Assembly (NCBI GenBank): GCA_963850205.1
Contig: CAWKKJ010000015.1
Coordinates: 62,001-126,000 of the forward strand
Direction: 5' to 3'
Length of the DNA stretch: 64,000 bases
Source of the DNA: JACVRW01 sp963850205
Lineage (GTDB): Bacteria; Actinomycetota; Thermoleophilia; Solirubrobacterales; Thermoleophilaceae
Shown here piece after piece: positions 23,688 through 33,539 of the stretch; within the stretch, counting starts at the first letter, position 1; every line of letters begins with the position of its first letter. A program made the position numbers and the translations under genes. Under the pieces are notes generated by a model. That model was not told where the DNA came from and did not search any database. It saw only the letters and a list, made by a program, of their open reading frames with translations.

Positions 23688-24227
23688 GTGCCCGGAGTCG
23701 AACAGGTGGCTATGGTCGTAGCCCGCGAGCAGGCGAATATCGCGCGGCGCGAACTGACCGCTAGGGCAAGACAGGCCGGCCCAGGGGTAGCCATGGTGGG
23801 TGGAGGTGCCCTCCTCGCCGCGCTCGCTTCTGGAACCGGCACGGCCGCGTTGATCCTCTTGCTTGCTCGTCGTCCCGGGGCGTCGGCCGCGCTCGGGGTG
23901 ACTGGCGCGTATGCCGGCGCCGGCGCGTTCCTGGCCCGCAAGGGGCTCGCGCGCCTCCGGGAAGCCGGGCCGCCCCTGCCCGACGTGCCGGTTGAAGACG
24001 AGCCGGTTCAGAACGCAAGCAACGAGCCGGTTGAGAACGCCAAGCAAGACCTCGGATCTGCGAAGCGAACCACCAAGTCGGCAGCGAAGTCGCCCCGAAC
24101 CACCAAGTCGGCAGCGAAGTCACCACCGCAGCCGACCGGGCGCCCGAAGCCGGAGTCAAAGTCACCGAGTTCTCGGCGTCGCGCCTCCCGTACGCAGCCG
24201 GACCGCAAGCGCCCGCGAGCATCCTGA
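23688..24227 (+). CDS. Holin-X-like (phage holin superfamily III type) membrane protein
   Basis: A 179-residue protein. The first part (REQANIARRELTARARQAGPG) is the amphipathic segment before two transmembrane helices (about residues 40-62 and 67-84), as in the actinobacterial holin-X family, which in spite of its name is mostly chromosomal and not lytic. The C-terminal third is a disordered, Lys/Ser/Pro-rich tail carrying a 10-residue tandem repeat and two EPVxNA segments. GTG start at 23688. There are no other phage genes around. Confidence 0.72.
   Translation: MPGVEQVAMVVAREQANIARRELTARARQAGPGVAMVGGGALLAALASGTGTAALILLLARRPGASAALGVTGAYAGAGAFLARKGLARLREAGPPLPDVPVEDEPVQNASNEPVENAKQDLGSAKRTTKSAAKSPRTTKSAAKSPPQPTGRPKPESKSPSSRRRASRTQPDRKRPRAS
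24066..24125 (+). repeat. 30-bp tandem duplication in coding sequence
   Basis: Two consecutive 30-bp units (24066-24095 and 24096-24125) are nearly identical and encode RTTKSAAKSP twice in the basic tail of the holin-X-like protein. As the unit is a multiple of three it keeps the frame, so the tail length may vary between strains. Confidence 0.85.
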
Positions 24228-24312
24228 GCTTCCCAAGCCCGCTTGGAAGGCCGCCGCGCCGCTCGCGCCAAAACAGGCCGGGCCCTCGCCGCCGATGGAG
24301 CAGAGGCCGACG

Positions 24313-24532
24313 CACCCCGTCCCGCGCGGGGCGGCCGGCATCCCTGGCCGCAGACCGTGTCCGAGCGAGCCGCGCAGCAGGCCAGCGAAACGAGCCGAGC
24401 GCAGCGAGCGAGCAGGTCGGCGGACAGGCGATGACGGCAGCCCCGGCACCACGGCGCCGGGCCTGAGCCCTACAGGTTCACCGCCACGTACTTGGTCTCC
24501 AGAAACTCCTCCAGCCCCTCGTGGCCGGCCTC
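24313..24532 (+). repeat. Dispersed repeat copy B
   Basis: About 220 bp similar to copy D, from the CACC-CCGTCCC segment through the flank (GGCATCCCTGGCCGC, GTCGGCGGACAGGCG) into the last 21 codons of the aldehyde dehydrogenase on the minus strand. It holds a CGAGC-rich block of about 32 bp (near 24380-24414) that copy C shares and copy D lacks. Beyond 24532 it diverges. It lies between the holin-X-like gene and the 3' end of the AAA-LuxR gene. Confidence 0.85.
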
Positions 24533-24569
24533 ACGGGTGGGACGGCAACGGATCCGACGACCGGTTAGA

Positions 24570-27512
24570 TCAGTTCGTGTGCATGGCGCGCTCGACGGTG
24601 CGTGCGACCTCGACACGGGAGGAAACGTCGAGCTTGCGGAAGATGTTTCGCATGTGTGTCTCGACGGTCTTCGGGCTGAGGAAGAGCGCCTCGGCGATCT
24701 CAGGGTTTGTGCGACGATCCACCACCAGCCCCGCGACCTGGAGCTCGCGCTCGGTCAACGCTTCGACGCCGGTCGCATCGATGTTGCCGGGGCGGGTGCG
24801 GCGGTGGACGCGGTGGCCCAGGCCTCGCAGCTCGCGTTCGGCGGCCGCCCGGTATCTGAGCGCCCCACAGGCCTGAAGCTCCGAGGCGGCGTGTTTCAGC
24901 TCAGCGACCGCGCGTTCCGTTTGCCCGGCTTGTGCGAGTGCGCGGCCAGCCAGCGTCCGTGCGAGCGCCGCCTCGACAGGCGCACCGACCTCGTCCGCGG
25001 CGGCCGCCGCGGCGAGCGCGCACTTGGCGGCAAGGTCGGAGTGGCCGGCGTCGAGCTCGACGGCAGCGGCAGCCCGATCGGCCATCGAAGCCGCCATGCG
25101 TAATTCCAGTGCCGCGGCGGTGGCGCCGGCAGCCGAGGTCGCGTCTTCGGCTGCGCTGCGGCGCCCTAGCGCAAGCTGGCAGCGTGTGAGCAGCTCGAGA
25201 TACTTGGCCCTCCAGACGCCTGGGATGAGCGGAAGCGTCGCGCCCCCGGAAGAGGCGACGAGGGAATGGACGGCGCGTCCTGGGTCGCCGGTCTCGAGCA
25301 GCGCGGCCGCCAGCGCCACCCCGGCCGCGCAGACGAGGCTCTGATCGAGCCCCCTCGTCAGCTCCACGCACTCCTCGGCGGTCGCGAGCGCGATCCCGAC
25401 GTCGCCGGCGGCCAGGGCCGCAAAGGAGCGATTGGCGAGATTCCCGGCGAGAGCCTGGACGTTGCCCGACAATCGTGCTCCTTCGACGGCGTTGTCGAGC
25501 AGCTCGGCAGCTTCGGCTAGCTGGCCGCGCAGCAACTTGACTTGGCCGAGGATCGAGTACGGAAGCGGGATGAATTCGCTCTGGCCTGTCGCCCGACCGA
25601 CGGCTATCGCTCGTGCGGCGTGCGCTTCGGCCTCCTCGTAGCGGTCGAGATAGAGCTCGGCGCCGGCCAGGTTGGCGGCGGCATCGAGTCGAAGGGCGAG
25701 CTCCTCATCGTCCAAGTCCGCGACGTAGGCGGCCGCCTCGGAGCGACGCGCCTCTGCCTCCGGCGTGGCACCGCTCGTCGCGCCCGCGAACGCCAACGCG
25801 GCGACCGCGGCCGCGGTCAGCGGCCGGTCGCCGAGCGGCCCTGCGGTGCGGAACGCCCGGTCGGCCCACGCGCGCATCAGCTCGTAGTCCATATGAAAGA
25901 AGCCGTCCATCGCGAGCTCGATCATGAGCGCCACAGCCTCCGGCGAGGCGGGATCGCGCAGGCCCTCCATCGCGCTCACGAGGCGCGCGTGGGCCTGCTC
26001 GTGGCGGCCGAGCAGGTGCTCCACGCCGGCACAGGCGGTGGTGAGCCGGACCCGCAACGCGACTGCGTCCGCCGGGACGAGCGCGATGCTCTCCAGCAGG
26101 GCGGCGTGGCCGTCGGCGAACTGGCCGGTCGCGACCAGCGCCCTGGCCCGGGAGAGGAGGAGCTCGACACGCCCATCGGCCGGCGCTGCAGCGGGTAGGA
26201 GCCGGAGCGCGTGTCCGAACCAGGTTGCGGCGCTGGCGGGCGCGCGCTGCGCCACGGCGTCGCCGGCTTCACGGAGAGTCGCAACGGCGGCCGCATCCCC
26301 CTGCCGTGCGGAACGCTCAACATGATGCGCGCGCTCTACCGCGGATGCCCCGCGAGCGGTGAGCGTCTCAGCGCTCCGATCGTGCGCGCCGAGTCGCCAG
26401 CCGCCGGGCGTCGACTGGTAGACCGCCCGCCGGATGAGCGGATGCCGGAAGCGAAAGCGGCGCGGAACCTCGGTCTCTCGAACCAGGTCGAGCTTCAGCA
26501 GCTCGTCCAACGCCTCGAGCGCAGATGCCTCAGAGGTCGCCGCGGCAGCGGCGGCGAGCTCGGGTTCGAACGGGTCGCCGGCTACGGCCGCCCCCTCAAG
26601 CACGCCCCGGGCGCGGTCCGAGAGAAGTGCGAGCTCCTCGGCCAGAGCGACCGCAACCGCAGGCGGCACGTCGAGATCCCCCGGCGAGAGCTCAGGAACA
26701 TTTGGCGTGCGCTCAAGAGCGAGCGAACGGACGAGTTGCTCGAGATAGAACGGGTTACCACCGCTCTCCTCGTAGAGAGCGGCCCCGGCGGCGTCGTCGA
26801 CCGTGTCTCCGAGGAGGTCTTGAGCCTCGTCGAGCGTCAGAGCCCCGACTTCGAGGCGGTGCAGCGTCCCCGCGCGGTGCGCTCGCTCGAGCGCCGCGGC
26901 CACGCGCTCCGGCGCTTGGCGCGGACGCACAGCGAGCGCGAGGAGCACGGCCGCCGCCGGCGGCCGGCGCAGTAGTGCGCCGAGCAGTTCGACCGATCCA
27001 GCGTCAGCCCAGTGGAGATCGTCGAGCACCAGCACCAATGGCCCGCTCGCCGTCAGTCGCTCTAGCAGCTCGCGCACCGCGCGGTGACTGCGGTAGCGCT
27101 CATGCTGGAAGGTTGCTTCACGGGCTGGCCCGAACCGAGCGAGTGCGGGGAGAACGAGCGCCAGCTCGGTACGAACATCGTCGTCAAGGGCCTCGAGGCG
27201 ACGCGGCGGGAGCCCCGCCACGTACTCGTCGAGCGCGTCGACGAAGAGCCAGAAGGGCAAATCTCGCTCGAGCTCCGACGCTGCCCCGGAGAGGACGAGC
27301 TGCCCACGCGCATCAGCGCGAGCCGCAAGTTCAACCAGTAGACGGGTCTTGCCGATCCCGGGCTCGCCCATCAGCGCGAGCACAGCCGACTGGCCATTGT
27401 CGAGCTCAGAAAGCGCGTCGTCGAACACGCCGCACGTCTCGGCGCGCCCAACGAGCCGCTCGCCTATCGAGACCACTTTCGCTCGCGGCGAGCATAAATC
27501 AGGTGACCACAC
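24570..27512 (-). CDS. Large AAA-LuxR (LAL) family transcriptional regulator
   Basis: A 980-residue STAND-type regulator. Walker A GEPGIGKT at residues 49-56, Walker B-like LVLVLDDLHWAD near 165-175, a long alpha-helical TPR-like middle, and a C-terminal LuxR helix-turn-helix (LTERELQVAGLVVDRRTNPE, SPKTVETHMRNIFRKLDV) in the last 65 residues. The start at 27512 is GTG; another GTG at 27476, just before VSIGERLVGRAE, fits the usual family start better. Such proteins integrate nucleotide and an inducer signal; the target is unknown. A small gene is divergent from it with a 59-bp gap. Confidence 0.9.
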   Translation of the reverse strand: MWSPDLCSPRAKVVSIGERLVGRAETCGVFDDALSELDNGQSAVLALMGEPGIGKTRLLVELAARADARGQLVLSGAASELERDLPFWLFVDALDEYVAGLPPRRLEALDDDVRTELALVLPALARFGPAREATFQHERYRSHRAVRELLERLTASGPLVLVLDDLHWADAGSVELLGALLRRPPAAAVLLALAVRPRQAPERVAAALERAHRAGTLHRLEVGALTLDEAQDLLGDTVDDAAGAALYEESGGNPFYLEQLVRSLALERTPNVPELSPGDLDVPPAVAVALAEELALLSDRARGVLEGAAVAGDPFEPELAAAAAATSEASALEALDELLKLDLVRETEVPRRFRFRHPLIRRAVYQSTPGGWRLGAHDRSAETLTARGASAVERAHHVERSARQGDAAAVATLREAGDAVAQRAPASAATWFGHALRLLPAAAPADGRVELLLSRARALVATGQFADGHAALLESIALVPADAVALRVRLTTACAGVEHLLGRHEQAHARLVSAMEGLRDPASPEAVALMIELAMDGFFHMDYELMRAWADRAFRTAGPLGDRPLTAAAVAALAFAGATSGATPEAEARRSEAAAYVADLDDEELALRLDAAANLAGAELYLDRYEEAEAHAARAIAVGRATGQSEFIPLPYSILGQVKLLRGQLAEAAELLDNAVEGARLSGNVQALAGNLANRSFAALAAGDVGIALATAEECVELTRGLDQSLVCAAGVALAAALLETGDPGRAVHSLVASSGGATLPLIPGVWRAKYLELLTRCQLALGRRSAAEDATSAAGATAAALELRMAASMADRAAAAVELDAGHSDLAAKCALAAAAAADEVGAPVEAALARTLAGRALAQAGQTERAVAELKHAASELQACGALRYRAAAERELRGLGHRVHRRTRPGNIDATGVEALTERELQVAGLVVDRRTNPEIAEALFLSPKTVETHMRNIFRKLDVSSRVEVARTVERAMHTN

Positions 27513-27571
27513 CCGAAAGATCAGGGTGTTCCACCGATGTCGGCCCGTCCACCAGGTGGCAGGCTCGCGCC

Positions 27572-27814
27572 ATGCCCCGCTTCATGCTCCAACACCACCA
27601 CAAGGTGCACGAATGCGGTGTCGTGTTCGCCTCTTTCAAGGGCCACCACAGCCCGCTTCGCCGCCAGCCAACGCTGGCCTCGTGCCGCTCCGGTGGACAC
27701 GCGATCTGGTGGACCGTCGAAGCCGCCTCCGAGGCCGAAGCAGTCGCGCTGCTCCCGCCCTACGTCGCCGAGCGGACCACCGCAGCCCGCGTCAGCGCAG
27801 TCGACATTCCATGA
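27572..27814 (+). CDS. Small DUF4242-like protein
   Basis: An 80-residue protein starting MPRFMLQHHHKVHECGVVFASF, with HAIWWTVEAASEAEAVALLPP and the closing ERTTAARVSAVDIP. The fold pattern (strand with His/Cys, then a helix after E-A-x-S-x-x-E-A) is that of small ferredoxin-like ligand-binding proteins related to DUF4242; I recognise the pattern but no function. The open frame extends far upstream antisense to the LuxR gene, but the protein-like part starts at this ATG. It is divergent from the LuxR gene and may be one of its targets. Confidence 0.7.
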   Translation: MPRFMLQHHHKVHECGVVFASFKGHHSPLRRQPTLASCRSGGHAIWWTVEAASEAEAVALLPPYVAERTTAARVSAVDIP

Positions 27815-27849
27815 CGACTTGGCCGAGCCCGAGCCGTCCGAAAGGAGCG

Positions 27850-28587
27850 ATGATGACCATGTTCGCTACCCAGTCGGTGCCGCCCGCCGATAACGCCAAG
27901 CGCTCCCGGCCGATGGCCGTCCAGCCGGCTGCCTTCAGCCCCGGAGAGCTTGCCGTCCTGATCGGCGTACCGGTCCTATGGGCGATTCTGCTCCTCTTTC
28001 ACCCCGACGGGGCGGGCGACGCGATCTACCTGGACGTGCAGGACAACGTGACCCGCTTCCTGGTGGTCCACATCGGGATGGTGCTCTTCATCCCTCTGAT
28101 GACCGTCGTCGTCTATCTGCTCTTGCGCGGCGTCGAGGGGACCGCTGCCTGGGTCAGCCGAATCGCGCTTGTGCCCTTCGCCGTCTTCTACAGCGCGTGG
28201 GAAGTGTTGCAGGGAATCGGCGTCGGGATTCTGGCCAACGAGCTGAACGGACTCCCTCAGGCGGGACAGACACTGAGGGAAGAGCTCGTCCAGGGTTTCG
28301 CCGAGCACGGCCTGATTGGTCCCTTCGGTGTGTTCGTCAGCCTCGGAAGCATGGGCCTCATAGTCGCGATGATCGCGGCCGGAGTTGCGCTCTACCGCAA
28401 TGCGGGCGCGCCCGTCTCCGTCCCGATCTTGCTGGCCATTTCGGGTTTGTTGATCACCGCCCACCCGCCGCCCTTCGGACCCAGCGGCCTGGTGCTCTTC
28501 ATCGTCGCCGTCCTGCTCTACGTGCGAAGCCAATCGCGAGACCGAGCAACCGCCCCGCTCGGACAGCCCCGATCGGCGTACCCGTAG
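27850..28587 (+). CDS. Hypothetical multi-pass membrane protein
   Basis: A 245-residue protein with about six transmembrane helices: residues about 32-50 (LAVLIGVPVLWAILLLFHP), 71-93, 103-121, 151-174, 181-197 and 202-219. No known transporter or enzyme motif is visible. An AAAGGAG sits close to two adjacent ATGs (27850, 27853) with a third at 27859; spacing favours 27853 or 27859. It follows the DUF4242-like gene by 35 nt and probably shares its transcript. Repeat copy C starts 41 bp after its stop. Confidence 0.72.
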   Translation: MMTMFATQSVPPADNAKRSRPMAVQPAAFSPGELAVLIGVPVLWAILLLFHPDGAGDAIYLDVQDNVTRFLVVHIGMVLFIPLMTVVVYLLLRGVEGTAAWVSRIALVPFAVFYSAWEVLQGIGVGILANELNGLPQAGQTLREELVQGFAEHGLIGPFGVFVSLGSMGLIVAMIAAGVALYRNAGAPVSVPILLAISGLLITAHPPPFGPSGLVLFIVAVLLYVRSQSRDRATAPLGQPRSAYP

Positions 28588-28628
28588 GCACCGCCGAGGA
28601 CCTGGGCCTTGGCGGTCGCCAGGGCGAT

Positions 28629-28826
28629 CACCAGCCCCGGCCCACCCCGCGGCTGCCGGCATCCCTGGCCGCAGACCGTGTCCGAGCGAGCCCCGAAGCA
28701 GGCGAGCGAAACGAGCCGAGCGCAGCGAGCGAGCAGGTCGGCGGACAGGCGATGACGGCAGCCCCGGCACCACGGCGGTTGATGCCCACCATCCCGGTCT
28801 CGAGCGCCTCGCAGACCCGGATCGCC
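28629..28826 (+). repeat. Dispersed repeat copy C, fused to an internal dehydrogenase fragment
   Basis: Positions 28629-28777 match the downstream flank found in copies B and D. At 28778 the sequence jumps directly into 49 bp (28778-28826) that match 30489-30537, an internal part of the aldehyde dehydrogenase gene, with one mismatch. The 136 bp between these parts in copy D (30353-30488) are missing. This rearranged structure shows that the repeat derives from the dehydrogenase locus and not the reverse. Confidence 0.85.
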
Positions 28827-29042
28827 GGTGGTCAGCAGCGCTGCCGGTGTCAACTTCGACCGCCTGAGGTTATGGTGGGCTGTTGACCCGGTCGCCATGG
28901 CAGCCGTAGGCCACACGCGTGATTGTCGTCCAATCCCGTCCTACGCCCGACGGCGACGTCACGGTCGCCTTGTTCTCGAACGAGCGGCGGTGCCGGCCAA
29001 CGGTCCAGTCGCGCGGTTCGACCCGTCGTGGATCGACCGGCG

Positions 29043-30113
29043 ATGACGAGCGGGAGGCCCGAATCGACTCAGGCGACCCGTTGGTGGCCGGAGGCCGGTT
29101 CGAGCGTCGGCGCCGGCGTAACGCCGTTCCAGACCGACGCTGACGCGACGATCCGGCTGGCGGTGTGGGCCGAGGAACTCGGTTACGCTCGTTTCGGGAC
29201 TGCGGAGGGGTGGACACACGACGCGGTCGTGCTGCTCACCCAGATTGCCGGGGCGACCTCGCGGATCGGGCTTGGTACGGGCGTGCTCGGGGTCTGGAGC
29301 CGAACGCCGGCGGCGATCGCCATGGCCGCCGCCGGCCTTCAACGGGCGTCCGATGGCCGGTTCGCTCTCGGCCTTGGCGCCAGCAGCCCGCCGCTCGTCG
29401 AGGGCTTGCACGGAATGACGTGGCGGCAGCCGGTCGGTCGGATGCGCACGACACTCGTCGCCGTCCGGGGTTTGCTCGACGGCGACCGCCTGCCGCTCGA
29501 CCGCGAGGGCGTGAGAGCGCTTCGGCTGGGAGCACCGCCCGAACGGCGCATCCCGATACTTCTCGCAGCGCTCGCTCCGTCCTCGATCCGCCTGGCGGGT
29601 GAACTCGCGGACCACTGGCTGCCCTTCCTATGGGCCCGCTCGCGGCTCCCGGACGGTCGCACCCTGCTCGCCGAGGGTGAGGCGCAGGCCGAAACGCCGG
29701 CTCAAACCGGGGTCACCGCGAGTGTGCCACTCGCGATCGCCCAAGACGAGGCGACGGCGAGGCAGATCGCGGCGGGTTGGCTGCTTGTCTACCTCACGCG
29801 GATGGGTCCGCTGTATCCGCGGATGCTGCGGGATAACTTTGGGTACGCGGCCCAGGTCGACGCGCTGCTCGACGCCAATGCCGACGGAGGACCACCGCGC
29901 CTGCCCGCGACAGCCGAAGCGCTGGCTCGAGACGTAACCCTGATGGGCACCTACGAAGAGGCGCCCGACGTGATCCGCCTCTGGCTCGAGGCCGGCGCGG
30001 ATGCGATCGACCTGGTGATGCCCCTCGGACTGCCCGAGGAGCAGCTGCACGAAATGCTCGACGCCGCCGCGCCGACGGCCCGCTCCTCCGCCGGCGACCC
30101 GCGGACGCCGTAG
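29043..30113 (+). CDS. LLM class flavin-dependent oxidoreductase
   Basis: A 356-residue luciferase-like monooxygenase TIM barrel. Recognisable parts are LAVWAEELGYARFGTAEGW, the strand-turn SRIGLGTGVLGVWSRTP, the region GRFALGLGASSPPLVEGLHG and a C-terminal DAIDLVMPLGLPEEQL. The cofactor may be FMN or F420; the sequence does not decide. The ATG at 29043 is taken although its first 20 residues (TSGRPESTQATRWW) are not family-like, so the gene may have lost its own start. It is bracketed by repeat copies C and D, as a single-gene block. Confidence 0.83.
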   Translation: MTSGRPESTQATRWWPEAGSSVGAGVTPFQTDADATIRLAVWAEELGYARFGTAEGWTHDAVVLLTQIAGATSRIGLGTGVLGVWSRTPAAIAMAAAGLQRASDGRFALGLGASSPPLVEGLHGMTWRQPVGRMRTTLVAVRGLLDGDRLPLDREGVRALRLGAPPERRIPILLAALAPSSIRLAGELADHWLPFLWARSRLPDGRTLLAEGEAQAETPAQTGVTASVPLAIAQDEATARQIAAGWLLVYLTRMGPLYPRMLRDNFGYAAQVDALLDANADGGPPRLPATAEALARDVTLMGTYEEAPDVIRLWLEAGADAIDLVMPLGLPEEQLHEMLDAAAPTARSSAGDPRTP

Positions 30114-30236
30114 AAGACGATCCCGTGCCAGAACGACCGAACGCAGCTTGGTGGTAATCGCCCGCCCGCCGGTTCCAGGTCACGCACTGTTTGTGGAAGC
30201 GGCCGAATCAGAGCAGCTGTAGCTCGACCTACTGCG

Positions 30237-30425
30237 CACCAGCCCCGTCCCGCCCGGGCTGCCGGCATCCCTGGCCGCGGACCGTGTCCGAGCGAGCCGC
30301 CGCGGCAGGTCGGCGGACAGGCGATGACGGCAGCCCCGCCACCACGGCGCCGGGCCTGAGCCCTACAGGTTCACCGCCACGTACTTGGTCTCCAGAAACT
30401 CCTCCAGCCCCTCGTGGCCGCCCTC
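30237..30425 (+). repeat. Dispersed repeat copy D (native dehydrogenase 3' end)
   Basis: The copy at the genuine 3' end of the aldehyde dehydrogenase: 30237-30362 is the downstream flank and 30363-30425 the last codons. Compared with B and C it lacks the CGAGC-rich block of about 32 bp. The 27-bp core (30358-30384) is identical to A and B. Confidence 0.85.
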
Positions 30426-31825
30426 GCGGCCGATGCCCGACTGCTTGACGCCGCCGAAGGGCGCCCCGGCGTTGGAGACCATCCCCTGGTTGAGGCCCAC
30501 CATCCCGGTCTCGAGCGCCTCGCAGACCCGGATCGCCCGCTTGAGGTCGCTGGTGAACACGTAGGCCACCAGGCCGTACTCGGTGTCGTTGGCTCGGGCG
30601 ATCGCGTCCTCCTCGGACTCGAAGGTTCCCACCGGGGCCACCGGGCCGAAGATCTCCTCGTGGAAGACACGCGCCTCGGTGGGCACGTCGTCGAGGACCG
30701 TGGGCGGGAAGAAGTAGCCCGAGCCGTCCGGGATCTCGCCGCCCACCACACGGGTCGCTCCCTTGTCCAGGGCGTCCTGCACCAGCTCCGACACCTTCTC
30801 GCGCGACGGCTGGTCGATCAGCGGGCCCACCTTCACGTCCTCCTCGGTGCCGCGGCCGATCTTCAGCGCGCCCATGCGCTCGCCGAGGCGGCGGGCGAAC
30901 TCCTCGCGAATGGGCTCGGCCACGTGGAAGCGGTTCGCCGACGTGCAGGCCTCGCCGATGTTGCGCATCTTGGCCAGAAGCGCGCCCTCGAGCGCGGCGT
31001 CCATGTCGGCGTCCTCGAAAATCAGGAAGGGGGCGTTCCCGCCCAGCTCCATCGAGGTCTGAAGCACCTGCTCGGCCGAGGCCTCGATCAGCTTCTTGCC
31101 CACCTCGGTCGAGCCGGTGAAGGAGAGCTTTCGCAGGCGCGGGTCGGCGATCAGCGGGCCGGTTGCCTTGCTCGAGGACGAGGTGGTGACGATGTTCACC
31201 ACGCCACCGGGCAGCCCCGACTCCTCCAGGATCTGGCCCAGCGCCAGCATGCACAGCGGGGTCTGCTGAGCGGGCTTGACCACGCTGGTGCAGCCGGCGG
31301 CGATCGCCGGGCCCAGCTTGCGCGTGCCCATCGCCATGGGGAAGTTCCAGGGCGTGATCATCAGGCACGGGCCCACGGGCTGCTTCATCACCAGCACCCG
31401 GCTCGTGCCGTTGGCGAACTGCTTGTAGTTGCCGTCGATGCGCAGCGCCTCGCCGGAGAACCAGCGGAAGAAGTCGGCCGCGTAGACGATCTCGGCCTTG
31501 GACTCCGCCAGGGGCTTGCCCATCTCCAGCGTCATCAGCAGCGCGAGCTCGTCGGCCCGCGCGGTGAGCCGCTCGAACGCGTTCCAGAGGATGCCGGCCC
31601 TGTCGTTGGGCGGCGACGCCGCCCACTCCGCCTGGGTCGCGACGGCGGCGTCAAGCGCGGCCCCGGCGTCCTCCGGCGTGGCGTCGGCCACCTCGCACAG
31701 CGGCTCCTCCGTGGACGGGTCGAGCACCGCCAGCGTCTCGCCGCCGGTGGCGTCGCGCCACTCCCCTCCGATGTAGAGCTGCTTGTTGACGCTTTCAACG
31801 ACTGTGTGTTCTTCGGTAGCAATGC

Positions 31826-31829
<4 letters not shown>
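30363..31829 (-). CDS. gabD: NAD(P)-dependent aldehyde dehydrogenase, succinate-semialdehyde type
   Basis: A 488-residue aldehyde dehydrogenase. ITPWNFPMAMGTRKLGPAIA is the cofactor-contact region, SFTGSTEVGK the Rossmann loop, MELGGNAPFL holds the general-base Glu and GEACTSANRF the catalytic Cys (about residue 295). SSADH-like features are the C-terminal GGVKQSGIGREGGHEGLEEF and the ending YVAVNL. It starts with ATG overlapping the stop of the acetolactate-synthase-like gene by 4 nt, so both form one operon. Substrate identity (succinate semialdehyde or glutarate semialdehyde) is by family resemblance. Fragments of its 3' end recur at three other places in the window. Confidence 0.88.
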
Positions 31830-33475
<1,646 letters not shown>

Positions 33476-33496
33476 CTGACCTTATCGGCCATCCGT

Positions 33497-33527
33497 GCGC
33501 AGCCGGCCAAGCCGGCTGCTTACGGCT
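33497..33527. repeat. 31-bp hairpin repeat, left copy
   Basis: Contains AGCCGGC-CAA-GCCGGCT, a perfect 7-bp stem with 3-nt loop, and is repeated with two mismatches at 34871-34901. The two copies lie immediately before and after the cyclase gene. There is no T-tract, so it is not a classic terminator. Confidence 0.75.
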
Positions 33528-33539
33528 AACGTCGTGGCC

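Noticed and set aside
24066..24125. CRISPR-like direct repeat
   Set aside because: Two adjacent units with no spacer, inside a coding sequence and in frame, and no cas genes.
23688..24227. Prophage, suggested by the holin-like protein
   Set aside because: No integrase, capsid, terminase or lysin gene nearby; holin-X-type proteins are usual chromosomal genes in actinobacteria.
24570..27512. Several plus-strand frames of 200-430 codons antisense to the LAL regulator
   Set aside because: They lie opposite a gene with clear Walker and LuxR motifs; only the last part of one (27572-27814) is protein-like and was annotated.
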